Positions 11,454 to 22,465 of a stretch of 64,000 nt of DNA are shown piece after piece. The notes beneath the pieces were generated by a model that had not been told where the DNA came from, did no database searches, and saw nothing but the letters and a program-made list of their open reading frames with translations. The position numbers and the translations under genes were made by a program. Source of the DNA: Cryptomeria japonica (taxonomy: Eukaryota > Streptophyta > Pinopsida > Cupressales > Cupressaceae); NCBI RefSeq assembly GCF_030272615.1, contig NC_081408.1, positions 303,897,450 to 303,961,449 on the forward strand, written 5' to 3'. Position 1 is the first letter of the stretch, and every line of letters begins with the position of its first letter.

Positions 11454-12145
11454 TATGAACCGAAATTTAGAAGTAAGTTCAAAGGTTCAAGAGGTTCAAA
11501 TATTGAAGCGACCTGAGTCTGATATCCCTTTTGATATTGTTGAGTTTTGTAAAACGTCAAAAATTCCAATCTCTCCTATTGAATACATCAGGCTGAATCC
11601 CAAAGAGCTGGAAAAATTGATTAACTATGTGGGAAAATTTTTAGTTGCAGCCCTCAGATGTATTAACAAACTTTGAGTCTTTACCATTCCATACTGAAGC
11701 CTAGTTAATAGAACAAGCCAATGCTTTTACATCAAAAGAGCTAGTTAATGAATCTATAGGACCATCACATGTGCTTGATCAGAAACCTGAGCCTTTCTAT
11801 GTCTCCCTATTTATCAATGGTTATAAACTTAATAACTATATTATTGATTCAGGAGCTTTAGATAATATAATGCCTTCCACAGTGGCCAAAGCCTTAGGTC
11901 TCACACTTACTAAAACCTTTGGCAAATGCTTCTCAATGGATTCTAAACAAATTCCTTTACTTGGTCAAATCAAAGATGCTCAGGTATCTTTAGCAGTTCA
12001 TCCCAATAAAAGAGTAAAGCTCATAATATTGGTTGCTAATATTCGAGCAAGTTACAGAATGTTGTTGAGTAGAACTTTTTGTAAAGACTTGGGTGGAGAG
12101 ATTAAAATGGATTGGTCTAAGGAAATGATTCCTATAGGAAGATAG
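11454..12145 (+). pseudogene. gag-pol junction and retropepsin of element A
   Basis: This is the aspartic protease that cuts the polyprotein. 11454-11676 is an open linker in continuation of the gag side. After stops, a 124-codon frame (11771-12145) has the active-site triad DSGA at residues 26-29 in the context NNYIIDSGALDNIMPSTVAK. The domain is typical of gypsy proteases, where DSG or DTG is common. Stops between the linker and protease show decay. It is separated from its gag by B1. Confidence 0.8.
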
Positions 12146-12247
12146 AAGATCACTCTCATACTAGAACCAAAATCCAAATTTACAGTGTTTCCTTCAGAGG
12201 ATCCAAAATCACAAATATTGTATTAGGAATGTGAATTTGGTAACTAT

Positions 12248-12700
12248 TTGCTTTTCTCTGATGACACTAAAAATATGTCAGAAGATGTGGATGATCACAC
12301 CGCAGGGTTGTGGACAATGGAATTTGATGGGAGTTGTGCATCTACTGGATCTGGCACTAGAGTGGTACTTGTTTCTCCACAGGGTGAGAATTTTCCTTTT
12401 TCATTTAAGTTGGAGTTTAAAAATACAAATAATACCGTAGAATATGAGGCATTATTGCTAGGAATTGAACAAGCCAAGAAGAGAGGGATTAAACTGTTGT
12501 GTGCTAAAGGTGATGTAGAATTGATTGTTAATCAGGTACGCAATCATTATTCTATGAAAAATGAGAGGCTCAAGCATTATAGAAATAGAATTTGGGATGA
12601 AATTGAGTATTTTGATGCATTTTCAATAGAAGCTATTCCTTGAAGTCAAAATTCTCGCGCAGATTCCCTAGCGGTATCAGCATCGTTACTTCTTCCACAT
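12248..12700 (+). pseudogene. Additional RNase H domain of A, upstream of RT
   Basis: The fold markers of an RNase H are visible in order: MEFDGSCASTGSG (first Asp), NTVEYEALLLGIEQAKKRG (Glu), AKGDVELIVNQV (Asp) and, after a stop at 12641, NSRADSLA (last Asp). This lies between protease and RT, while the usual RNase H follows RT at about 14125. Dual RNase H with an added archaeal/plant-type domain is known from Tat-type plant gypsy elements. The upstream position is read directly here. It probably removes RNA from RNA-DNA hybrids during reverse transcription. This copy has a stop before the last motif. Confidence 0.8.
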
Positions 12701-14263
12701 CCAGATTTTGGTACAGATGTTTACAGAATTGAAGTAGTTTATCGCCCAAACATCCCTAATAACTCAGATTTCTAGCAAGTGTTTGAAGATGATAAGCATA
12801 TTGATAAGTTCTTACAAAATGCTGCTATGTTTGCTTCTTCTTATTTTGAAAGTTCAGAAAACCAATGTAATGAATTTTGTCTAGTTGAGAAGGGGAGCTT
12901 CAGAGAGGGAGTAGTTTCGCTTAAGGGAAATTGAATTCCAAAAGGATTGGTAACTTTAGAGAGCCTATTCGACCGCAATGACAAGTCTGTAAGAAGAACT
13001 AATTCCCATGATGCTTATACATCAGGTGAATATGAGAAGATTAATATTGGTGAGGAAAATAATCCAAAAATGGTTAATTTGGGTAAATGTTGCACTTCGA
13101 AAGAAAGGCATTTGTACATCGAACTGTTGAGAAAGTTTCTTGATGTTTTTGCCTGGTCCTATGAAGATTTGAAAGATTTCAAAGATGGTCAATTTCGGCA
13201 TTATATTCCCCTAAAACCAGAAGCGACTCCTTTCAGGCGGAAATTAAGGAATTATAACCCAAAAGTTGCAGATACAATTTTCAGAGAAATAGATAAAATG
13301 CTTTAGGAAAGGATAATCTATCCAATTCATCATTCAACATAGGTGGCTAACATTGTTCTGGTTCGCAAGAAAAACGGAGAGATAAGAATTTGTGTTGATT
13401 TCCGGAATCTGAATCAGGCTAGCTTAAAAGATAATTATCCTTTACCTACAATGGATCACATTCTCCAAACTATTGCCGGATTTGAAATGATGTCAATGTT
13501 TGATGGTTTCTCTGGATATAATCAGATAAGCATGGCAAAAGAAGATCAACACAAAACCGCCTTTACAACACCATGGGGAACTTTTGCCTATAACTGCATG
13601 CCTTTTGGTCTAATAAATGCTAGAGTTACTTTCCAAAGGGCAATGAACCTTTCTTTTGGTCCTCTGATTGGTAAAATCATTGTTGTGTATCTAGATGATT
13701 TGACAGTTTTCTCCAAGAAAAGGGAAGATCATTTCAAAGATTTAGAAACTGTGTTGCAAAGGTGTCGAGATCATGGTATTTCCCTTAACCCAAAGAAGTT
13801 AGTTTTTTGTGTTACTGAAGGAAAGCTTTTAGGACATATAGTTTCACAAGATGGTATCAAGATTGATCCAGATTGTGTTAAAGCTATTCAACACTTAAGT
13901 TTGTCATCAGACAGGAGTGGTGTCAAATCATTCTTTGGTCAGGTGAGTTTTCTTAGGAGATTTGTGCCAGATTTCACTGAAATCACTAAGCATATTGTAG
14001 GAATGATGAGTGAGAAACAGATCTTTAAATGGAAAGAGGATGCAAAGAAAGCTTTTGAAGAAGTTAAAAAGGCCATCGCTCATGCTCCAACATTAATTAA
14101 TCCTGACTTTAAGAAAAAATTTATGATTTACTGTAATGCTTCAGAACACACAATGTCCGGTATTCTCCTACAAAAGAATGAACTTGGTGAAGAGTTTCCT
14201 ATTGCATTTATGAGCATTTTGCTTAAAAAGCATGAATTAAACTATTCATTGAATGAGAAGTAG
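12701..14263 (+). pseudogene. Reverse transcriptase of A, with RNase H start
   Basis: 12701-13306 is linker and RT N-terminus (FLDVFAWSYEDLKDF, HYIPLKPEATPF); stops at 12643, 12772 and 12932, and at about 13304 and 13340, break the frame. From 13343 a 306-codon frame holds the RT core: MFDGFSGYNQI (catalytic Asp at residue 54), the TPWGTFAYNCMPFGL block, and YLDD at 116-119. The YLDD box keeps both Asp. The connection ends in the classical RNase H start MIYCNASEHTMSG, where the expected first catalytic Asp (YCDAS) is Asn at 265. Two decayed sites suggest inactivity beyond the stops. Confidence 0.88.
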
Positions 14264-15780
14264 GCTTTCACAGTTGTAAAAGCTATTAAACATTTCAGGT
14301 ATTACATATTGCATTCTCATTCAATTGTTTTTGTGCCTAATTATGTTGTTAAAAGTATCTTGACTCAGCAAGAGGTGGGAATGAATAATAGAGCAAATTG
14401 GGTTTCAAAGGTTCAAGAATTTGACTTGGACATCAGGCCAACGAAGTTAGTTCATGGACAGGGATTGTGTCACCTAATGGCAGAAAATAAAGAAGTAGAA
14501 GAAAGTTTGCCTTTAGCTCTTTTTGTTAGCCTGCAAGATGAATGGTTCACTGATGTAGCCTTTTTCCTGACATATGGAAAATGTCCTACACATTTGTCCC
14601 CTAGAGAAAAGAGAAACTTGAAATTAAAAGCGGCTAAATATGTTATTTTTGGTGACATATTATATAAGAAAGGTCTGGATGGAACCTTCCTAAGGTGTGT
14701 GGATAAAGCACAGCGTGAGTCCTTGCTAAGGCCATTTCATGATGATGCTTGTGGAGGTCATTTCTCCTCTACAGTCACCGCATACAAAATATTAAGAAAT
14801 TTCTATTATTGGCCCGGTATGTTTAAAGATGCTTATGTTTGGGTTGCAAAGTGTGATAAATGCAAATTCTTTACAGGGAAACCACAACTAGCTACTTTAC
14901 CTCTCAAGCCAATAGTTGTGGAAGAACTTTTTAAGCAATGGGGACTAGATTTCATTTGTCTACCGACACCTTCTTCCAGTGCTGGACATACACATATTCT
15001 CATGGCTATAGATTACTTTACTAAGTGGGTAGAAGCAGTGTCTATTAGGAGAACAACCTCAGAAGTAATATGTGAGTTCTTAAAGGAAAATATTCTGGTT
15101 CATTTTGGAGTACCATTGAAGATAGTGACTGACAATGCTGCAAGTTTTTCTTCTATAGAAATATCCATGTTTTGTTATGATCATGGTATTTCCTTGGCGT
15201 ATTCCTCTGACTATTATCCACAAGGTAATGATCAGGCAGAATCCAATAACAAAAATCTGATAAACATCATGAAGAAATTGGTCAATGAAAATGCTAAGGA
15301 TTGGCATAAGAAGTTATATGAGGCCCTGTGGGCAAACAGGACATCACCAAAATGAGCAATTGGTATGTCACATTTTGAACTAGTGTATGGTGTTGGGGCT
15401 CAGCTCTCACTTCCTCTTGAATTGGCAGCTTCCAAGTTACAGACAGTTATTGAAGATTCACATTTTTGAAATGCACTGGAAAGGAAGATTATGCAGCTGG
15501 CTAGAATAGAAGAGGAAAGGGAAAAGTTGGTTGACCACATTATAGAACATCAGTAGTGGGTTAAATAGATTTTTGACCGTAAAGCTAGGTCGAGGAAATT
15601 TATGCAGGGAGATCAAGTTCTACTCTAGGATAAAAGAAGGGAGCCAAGAGGAGCACATGGAAAATTTGAGTCCTTGTGGAAAGGTCCATTTCTAATTCAT
15701 GAGGTGAAGGGATTGAATTCTTTCAGGCTCGTGTATATGGATGGTACTATTCTTCCCCTATCTTACAATGGATAGGATCT
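14264..15780 (+). pseudogene. RNase H end and integrase of A
   Basis: After a stop at 14261 the RNase H end continues (FTVVKAIKHFRYYILHS). In the 348-codon frame 14309-15355 the zinc-binding HHCC is at His144, His151, Cys182 and Cys185, and the catalytic triad is Asp214, Asp275 and Glu311, that is DD35E. All seven key residues are present. Past stops at 15353 and 15467 the C-terminal domain goes on (GKFESLWKGPFLIHEVKG) to about 15770. No chromodomain is seen. The integrase inserts the cDNA into the host genome. Confidence 0.88.
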
Positions 15781-16650
15781 CAAGCTCTACAAATTGTAAG
15801 TGAATGTTCCTCGCATTTTCTGTACATAGCTCAGTTTTGTTGTGTCGGTTTTGTTGTGTCAAGCCATTCCTATTTTGTATCCTCGTCCATGTTTTAGTGC
15901 AAAACCAGAGATCCTAAGTTCCTTCCTAGTCCTTCACAGTCTTGTTCCCCAGTCAGAGCCAATTGTTGCCCCCTTTTTATTTTTTGTTTATAACCTATCA
16001 AAAAAAACGGTAATTATTTTCTAGGACTTAAGTCTTCATTAAACGAGTTTCGTAATCATGTGTCGAACCTTTTATAAAGTTCACAATTCAAGTTCAAGAG
16101 AAATGTGTTCCATAAAGTTCTAAGTTGTCATTAACATAGTCATTTAACTTGAACTTTGAAACTTTTCAGTTCAAGGTTCAAGGTTCAAATGGTCTTTTGT
16201 CTTGTGTTTTGCAGCTGTCTTTTTAGTACTAGTCTTGTGGTCGCTTTGAACTTGAACCATTGAACTTTTGTTTTGAAATGGTTCAAGGTTCATGATTCAT
16301 TCTCATGTTATTAAACGTTCAATTTGTCTCTTTCTACTTGTTCGCAAATGTGACTTGTTGTCATTGAACTTTGAACCAATGAACTTCTTTTAAAATGAGT
16401 TCAAGGTTCAAAATGGTGTTTCCAACTAAGCCCGATGGTGTCTTGGAAGAAAAGGCGGCGCAATCAAAATAGAATTTTCCTTGGTTTTTGTGTTTTCAAA
16501 TTGTAATTATGGAAACAATCATGAGAAGGCATGTCAACTATGTGGAGTTGATTTCTAATTAATAAGCATGTCAAAATTATATCAAATCACAAGTGGTTTC
16601 ACATAGATGAATAAGTTGGGCCGAAGTGTGTGTTGGTTCATTTCAGTCTT
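15781..16650 (+). other. Spacer between integrase and third ORF of A
   Basis: No coding frame is seen. The spacer holds a cluster of GTTCAAGGTTCA repeats (separate entry) and GTGTTTTGCAG at 16204-16214, which looks like a splice acceptor. Confidence 0.55.
16148..16416. repeat. Three short inverted repeats of TTGAACCTTGAAC type
   Basis: Three pairs of arms are seen: 16148-16160 with 16169-16189, 16245-16265 with 16280-16292, and 16363-16385 with 16398-16412. Each pairs a GAACTTTGAACC-like arm with a GGTTCAAGGTTCA-like arm over a loop of 8-15 bases. They could fold as three successive hairpins in RNA. The function is unknown. Confidence 0.7.
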
Positions 16651-16657
16651 TTCCGTC

Positions 16658-16667
16658 TTTAAATATG
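16658..16667 (+). promoter_or_regulatory. Possible TATA box for the third ORF of A
   Basis: TTTAAATATG lies about 220 bp upstream of the ATG at 16886. Splice-donor-like sites follow at 16678 (CAG/GTAAGG) and 16776 (ACAG/GTGAGT). Together they look like the 5' end of a gene with its own promoter and 5' intron. This is an inference from short motifs. Confidence 0.3.
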
Positions 16668-16885
16668 GGGTGTCTCAGGTAAGGTAATTATTGTTACCAT
16701 TGGTGAAGAGTGGAGACGCATAAGGTAATTTAGCTCAGTTCTTCCGAGGGTTGCACAGTTTGATGTTGAAGACAGGTGAGTTCAATTGCTCATTTTCCCC
16801 TGCTCTATTTTAGTTCTGAAAATTGGAAAGTGTAATTCTTTGCTTCGGAGTTGAATGTTGTCTGATTGATGCAATTTAAAGAAAA

Positions 16886-19800
16886 ATGAGATTGACTCTG
16901 CCCAAATTGGGTCGAACATCATGCTTGGTTAGTACCCTTCCAGAGCTAGATGATACAACCTTCCTTCAAGATGAGTTAGATAACTTTCTAGAGAGGGCCA
17001 AGAACCCGACAGCTAATTTCATGATGGAAAAGATAGTTAATAGTGGTCTTGTTGAGGCCGCTGCATTCCCAATTGTTGCTCCTTGCCTAGAATTAGTATA
17101 TGCATGCATGAACTGATATGATGCTGGTAATAGGTGTATTAGAGCCAATAATGGAGACATGCTAGTGCGGATTGATAGAGAAATTGTAATGGCTGCAATT
17201 GGAATTCCTCACAAAGAGCCGTATGAAGATTGGTCCATAGGAACCTCATATGCATTTTTCTCTGAGAAGAGAAGTGTTTATCAGAGCATCATAGCTAGGA
17301 AATAGCTCCTTAAAATACAAAAGGGAGGTTCTAGGTTGCCCAAACCCTTAACAAGAGAGCATTTCATCACCGAAGTTAGGGATATCGTGATCCTTTTGAA
17401 CAGGCTTAAGGGGAATTCACATGCCTTCTATTGGGAGGACTGGATGTATTTTTACATTCAGGTATTATTAGCTAGTGAAAAATACCTAGACTGGGCACAA
17501 CTAATTGTTGATAGATTGCATGAAGGGTTGAGTAATTTTGTTGGAACAACTAATTTTCACATGACTTCATACTTGTTCTATATTTTAGCCTATATCAAAG
17601 AATGGCCGGGATTACACCAAGAACCTTGGGTTGATGGAATGAAGGTCTACAAGTGCTATCCACATTTGCAAATATAGAGATACATCGAAAATTTCTTGAG
17701 ATGGAATGATGTCTTTGCGGGAAGATTAACTTTTGAGCTACAAGGAAATTTGAATAATAGGATGTCACCTGAGGCATTCAAGTTGGTCACCACATATGGG
17801 AGTTGTTTTATTCAATTTCCTAGATTTACTTATATTAGAATTGGAGGCTTTGAAGATGAACCTTTCAGATTACCCAGATATGCTCTAGACAGTTATGTAC
17901 TTTTAGAAGTTAGTAGATAGCTAGCTCATGTGGATAAGAGATTTGGGATGAAAAGTGAATCTAAAGCAATTTTCCCAGTTGAACTCAGACATTATAGTTG
18001 CCAAACTATTTTTGATGCATTGAACTTAGAATTGGAACTCAAAAAGATGAATTTGCTGCCATATGTTGCTCGGCAGGGGTTCGACAGCAAAGAATATGCA
18101 ATGAAGCACTTGAATGTTGATGTGAAATTTTCACATATACCCCAATTAGAAGACTATTGGGAGGATTGCTATGATGAATTTTAAGTTCGGAGAAGATTAT
18201 GGTCGAGGTTCACTTTACAACAAATCATTACTTTGAAATTGCCCATGAACATTGCAGGAATACAAGAAGCGGAAGATGAAGATGTATTGGACCCAGAGTT
18301 CGATAAAAGAGTTCATGTGCAACCTATTCCTAAAATTGATTGGGATAGGAAAGAAGAAGAAAATATTCAATCAAGAACCTTTAATGTAATAAGGAGAATG
18401 GAGAAATGGTTAAGAGATCAAAGGCCTAGAATAAAATTTACTGCCGGCTCAGTCGAGAAATCAGTTGACCAATCTCATGCTGTTGTACCAGTTTCTTCCT
18501 CTAACATTGTTGTTGATATTGCAGGTGTCACTGGTTACTCAAAGTGAAAAGGTTCAAACTAGAAGACTTAAAGAACCACTATTTGGCCCCTCAACGGTTA
18601 GATTCACCTATTCCAGAAGTAAAAGGAAACGTGTAGACATCACAGGAAAAGAAACCATCATAGTTCTTGATACTGAGGAGGTGCAAGTGATTATGGGTGA
18701 ACCAGAAACAGACATTCCTGCAGCTCAAGATGCAGGTAAAGAAAAGGAGCAGCCCAGGGAAAGCACCAATCAAGTAACTACTTTGGCTACCATGGATTCA
18801 TCTGAATATCAAATGCTGCCAGCAAAGATATCCTCAAATGTTTCAAGGTGGTTGGGAGCATCAATAAGTAAGAAACACAACGTAGTCCCTATCAGTGTAC
18901 CCATGGAAGATATGATGAGCAAATGCCTCGAAAAAACACCTAAGTCTAAAAGGCTAAAAGAAGAAGCTATGCTGGAGGTGGATGAGAATACAGGGCACTG
19001 GGTAGCTGAAGTGGCTAGGCCTATTTCAAACAAAGATCCAGAAAATGCAATGAAGCAAGATTTTGTAGTTGAAAAGCTTAATTTAGGAACTGCTTCAAGG
19101 GCTGCTGATGCAAAACACCTAGAGTCCTCTGCTAAATGAATGTTATCCAGAACATGGAAGGATGAGAAAGACAAACGGTAGTTGAAATAGACCATGAAGT
19201 AGATGGCAGAGTATATTAATGCCATTCATCATCCTAGCCCATAGCCCCTATCATAGGTTCCCAAGAATTTTGATCCTAAATCTTCCATGAACCAGAATTT
19301 GTTGGATAAGGTTCAAAGAAATCATGTGCTGCCAGAAACCTTTGAAGAGTGGCTTGAGTTCATAATTCAGCAAGGAACAGATTATATTGCTAATCTGGTA
19401 AAGGTGTACGAGGATGTTGTGACTATAACTCAAGAGCTGGAAACAGAAGTGTCGGCATGGGAAAAGGAAAGGAAAAAATGGGCTACAGTACTAGTTCAAA
19501 TGAGAGATGTACAGAAGTATGGTGTCATGAACTTCCTTACAGAAAAGGTAGTAAATGATTTGGATGATAAGGTACTGCATGTGGCCAAGGAAAACATTGA
19601 ATGGAGAAATTCAATCATAAAACAAGGTCATGAAGAGTCCATTAAGTTGCTAAAAGAATTGAAAGAACTCATTGTCGTGATGCAGAAAAACTTGAAGTGC
19701 ATCGATGTACAACTTCTGAAGGATGACAGACAAACCATTGAATAGGTAGTAGATATGATGCATAATTTCAAAGGGAAAATAAATTCTAGTAAAGAATCAA

Positions 19801-20040
19801 AATTTTTCACCCGCGATGACTTCACCAGAGTAGCTCGTATTGAATCCATGTTGGTTGTCTGTTCGGATCACTTAGAAGTGCATAAAACTAAAGTCACTCA
19901 AGTGGGTATGGATAAAGAAGTTTGGAAGCAACGCATCCCACACATTGGGCTCCCACATTACCAAGTAGTTCATAACTTCTCCGTAGCTCATATGGAGTGG
20001 CAAAATATATGTGGCACCATGCACACTTTAGAGACAATTT
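16886..20040 (+). pseudogene. Third ORF of A, unknown protein of about 1050 codons
   Basis: I cannot name this family with certainty. From ATG 16886 one frame runs to 18547 with stops at 17114, 17303, 17675, 17918 and 18182. It then shifts by one near 18530 and continues to 20040, with stops near 19137 and 19743. The N-terminal half is globular and aromatic (HAFYWEDWMYFYIQVLLA, YGSCFIQFPRFTYIRIGGF, EPFRLPRYALDSYVLLEV). A basic patch SRSKRKRVD near 18615 could be a nuclear signal. The C-terminal part (19287-19745) is rich in Glu and Lys and probably a coiled coil. Extra ORFs after pol are known in Tat and Athila-type gypsy elements; Athila's is env-like, but no signal peptide or membrane segment is seen here. 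The plan (globular domain, linker, coiled coil) resembles retroelement-associated plant mobile domain proteins, so that is the leading alternative. Confidence 0.65.
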
Positions 20041-20818
20041 AGGTCGTTTTCTATTTTTTTAGTTATGGCTCTATTTATGGCTTGTAGCCATTTAGTTAAT
20101 TTCAGTTATAGATGGTTGTCTCTTGAATTTCATATTTGCATTTTGTTTTAAAAAAGACAATTAAGCCTGGTAGCTATATATATTTGTAAGGATGTTTTTG
20201 TGCAATATAGAATTTTTGGTGTAAACTTTGAAGGACCAGACTAGTCCCACTTGTAATTTCAGTGGAATGTCCATCTTTGAGTGGAATGAAATATATGATA
20301 CAACTTGAGAAACCTGTGTGTTTTGAATGCGTAAAATTTCTGTTGGAATGATTATGTGTTCGTGTATCAGTTCCTTTTCTCTGATTTTTCATTTGAAGTC
20401 TGCGAATCAATTTGGTAAATGAAACTAGCTGTAAGCTTTTGAATTTTCTGATTCCCCTTGTCCTGTGAGACATGAGTGAGTGTCAACCAGAGTTCAAATA
20501 TTCTTTTATCATCTAGAGAGTTAATTTCCATTTGAGATTAAAGTCTTATTATGATTTTCATTATCCATCATTAAGCATTCATATTGTGTTGACTAGTGGA
20601 TGTTGAAGCCTTTTGTTCACTTTTAGGTTAAAAGTAAATCACATTAAAAAAATATATATATATTCAAAATTCATTGAATATCATATAGGGAGCTATACCT
20701 TAATGCAGAGGGTAAAAACAATAATTATTTACCCAATTGTTGGTTATCATTGGTTTTCTATTTGGGCAACATGAGTATTTATTTGTAAATTTTGAGAAAT
20801 CCAATCCATTAACCAACA
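20041..20818 (+). repeat. 3' untranslated part and 3' LTR of A
   Basis: The last 66 bp (20753-20818) match the 5' LTR tail at 1-66 and fix the right end at CCAACA. The LTR start cannot be placed, because the matching part of the 5' LTR lies outside the window; it is somewhere between 20041 and about 20700. A short AT microsatellite is at 20648-20663. Confidence 0.6.
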
Positions 20819-21014
20819 CATCCGACCTTCGATTTTTTATCCGTTCGAACCTATCATCTACTATCATTCTTATCAATCACTTGGCCTCTTTTCTAGATTT
20901 TTCTGGCCAATTCCTCGAGGGGGCATGCATATGTTATTGTTATTGTCTAGGGCATTTTCATTATTGTTCTTTGAAACAACACTTAGAATCGCATTGTCTC
21001 AAAGAGGGGCAAAA
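20819..21014 (+). other. B-family internal 3' end, right flank of A
   Basis: The 196 bp match the 3' internal end of B1 (about 9935-10108) and, inverted, of C (26390-26580), ending in the polypurine tract AAAGAGGGGCAAAA. Sequence starts directly at the end of the A LTR, so A had inserted into a B-family element about 200 bp from its 3' LTR. The GACCTTCGATTTTT block marks the side next to the PMD cassette in C. Confidence 0.85.
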
Positions 21015-22465
21015 TGTAGACATCTAAAAATGGTCAACGCTCATGGAGTCATACTTTAACATTTGCGCATTACCTTATTTTAGGGTTCTTGCATTGCATT
21101 AACATTTCTTCTATGTTGCGGACTTGGTCTTTATCATTTGTGAGCATTGAGTCCTTCTTTTGCATTCCTCATTTTTATCACTTTCGAATTAGGTCTTGTC
21201 GATAGCAATCTTCAGTCATGGTTTTGGTCAATCTTATCTTGTCGCATCATGGTGTGTGCTCATTTATCATCATTTTGGACATTGTCAATCCTAATCGATG
21301 ATAGAATTAGGGTTTTGTTCTCTTGTCAATCTTTCAATCATCTTTAGTTTGTTATTAATCATTTACGATTATCAACTTGTCAATCTCATCATTTTGCGAT
21401 CGATTTGTCATCGATCCTTGTCCTTGTCAATCTCATCATTTTGTGATCGATTCGTCATCGATCCTTGTCCTTGTCAATTTTGTCATTTTGCGATCAATTC
21501 ATCATCAATCCTTGTCCTTTTCAATCATGTCAATTTGGATTGATTAGTCATTGTTCCTCATCAATTGGCACCTATCAATTTGATCTCCTTCTCAATCTTG
21601 GTCAATTTGTCATTGATTTTTGTCAACCAATCTCAATCATTTATCAACATTGGTCCTTTGTCAATCAGAATCATGATCGAACCTACATTAATTTCTTTTT
21701 GTCTTGACCTAATTCCTTGTCCTCTTATTTCTAGGGTTTTATGATTTGTTGATTTAATCCTTTTCTTCTTCTTTGTGGGTTAAATAAATCTATTTATTTA
21801 GTCCTAGGTCTCTTTCATGAATTAATTAATGGATGAAAACCTATTAATTAATTCACCTAATTTCTATTTCTCCTATTTTCTTTAATTTTTCTAATATTTC
21901 CCCTTATTTAATTCCCTAATTTTCTCCTAGGTTTATGCTTCCATTTGTTGCAATCATGGAGGCTATTTTCTCTCTTCCCTTTTGTCATGGGAATGGCATT
22001 TCAATATTGTCATAATTTGTCATAATTTGTCATACACCTTGCATAGAAATTGTCATACATTTGTCATAATTTTGCCATTCTTGATTTGAATTTCCTTTCA
22101 AATCTCTTCATGCTAATCTTGTCCTCTCTCCAATTTGTCTATAAATTGGATGATTTTCTTCAATGAAAAGGGAATCAATCACATTTTCAAGTAACCTTAT
22201 GCTGCAAATTTCATCTCTCAACAACTCGCTTTCCACTTGCATTTTGCACTTGTAGGTGAGATCCACATCAAATTTGAAGGTGAAAGAAGAACAATGGAGC
22301 CACATGAAGGAGATATTTGCATCAGTTTGTTTTGATTTCATTTGATTTGAATATCTTGTCTTTATGTCTTCAGTGATTGGATTGGGATTGCTTTCATAGC
22401 AGCTTTAGGTTTTGCGATTGTCCTAATTGCTATTGTTTTGATGATTTTCAATTTCCTGATCTACA
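21015..22465 (+). repeat. B-family LTR, 1451-bp type
   Basis: The LTR starts TGTAGACATC and ends GATCTACA. It has the same length as the inverted LTR at 36472-37922. It is 3' LTR for the internal end on its left and 5' LTR for D on its right, a tandem arrangement. It contains tandem GATCGATTCGTCATCGATCC-like repeats at 21398-21520. Confidence 0.88.

Larger units (their letters stand above)
1..20818 (+). mobile_element. Ty3/gypsy LTR retrotransposon A (interrupted by B1)
   Basis: The order is LTR end, tRNA-Arg-type primer site, gag, protease, extra RNase H, RT, RNase H, integrase, third ORF, 3' LTR. The 66-bp LTR tail at the window start recurs at 20753-20818 with about three or four differences, which fixes the right end. 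The start of the element lies left of the window. Element B1 (1555-11448) splits the gag-protease region. A tRNA-Arg primer site with an added RNase H suggests the Tat-type branch of plant gypsy elements; this is an inference, not a phylogeny. All coding parts carry stops, so this copy is dead. On the right it is flanked by internal DNA of a B-family element, so A had itself inserted into such an element. Confidence 0.85.

Noticed and set aside
16886-20040. env gene of an Athila-type element
   Set aside because: No signal peptide or hydrophobic membrane segment was seen, and the C-terminus is a charged coiled coil.
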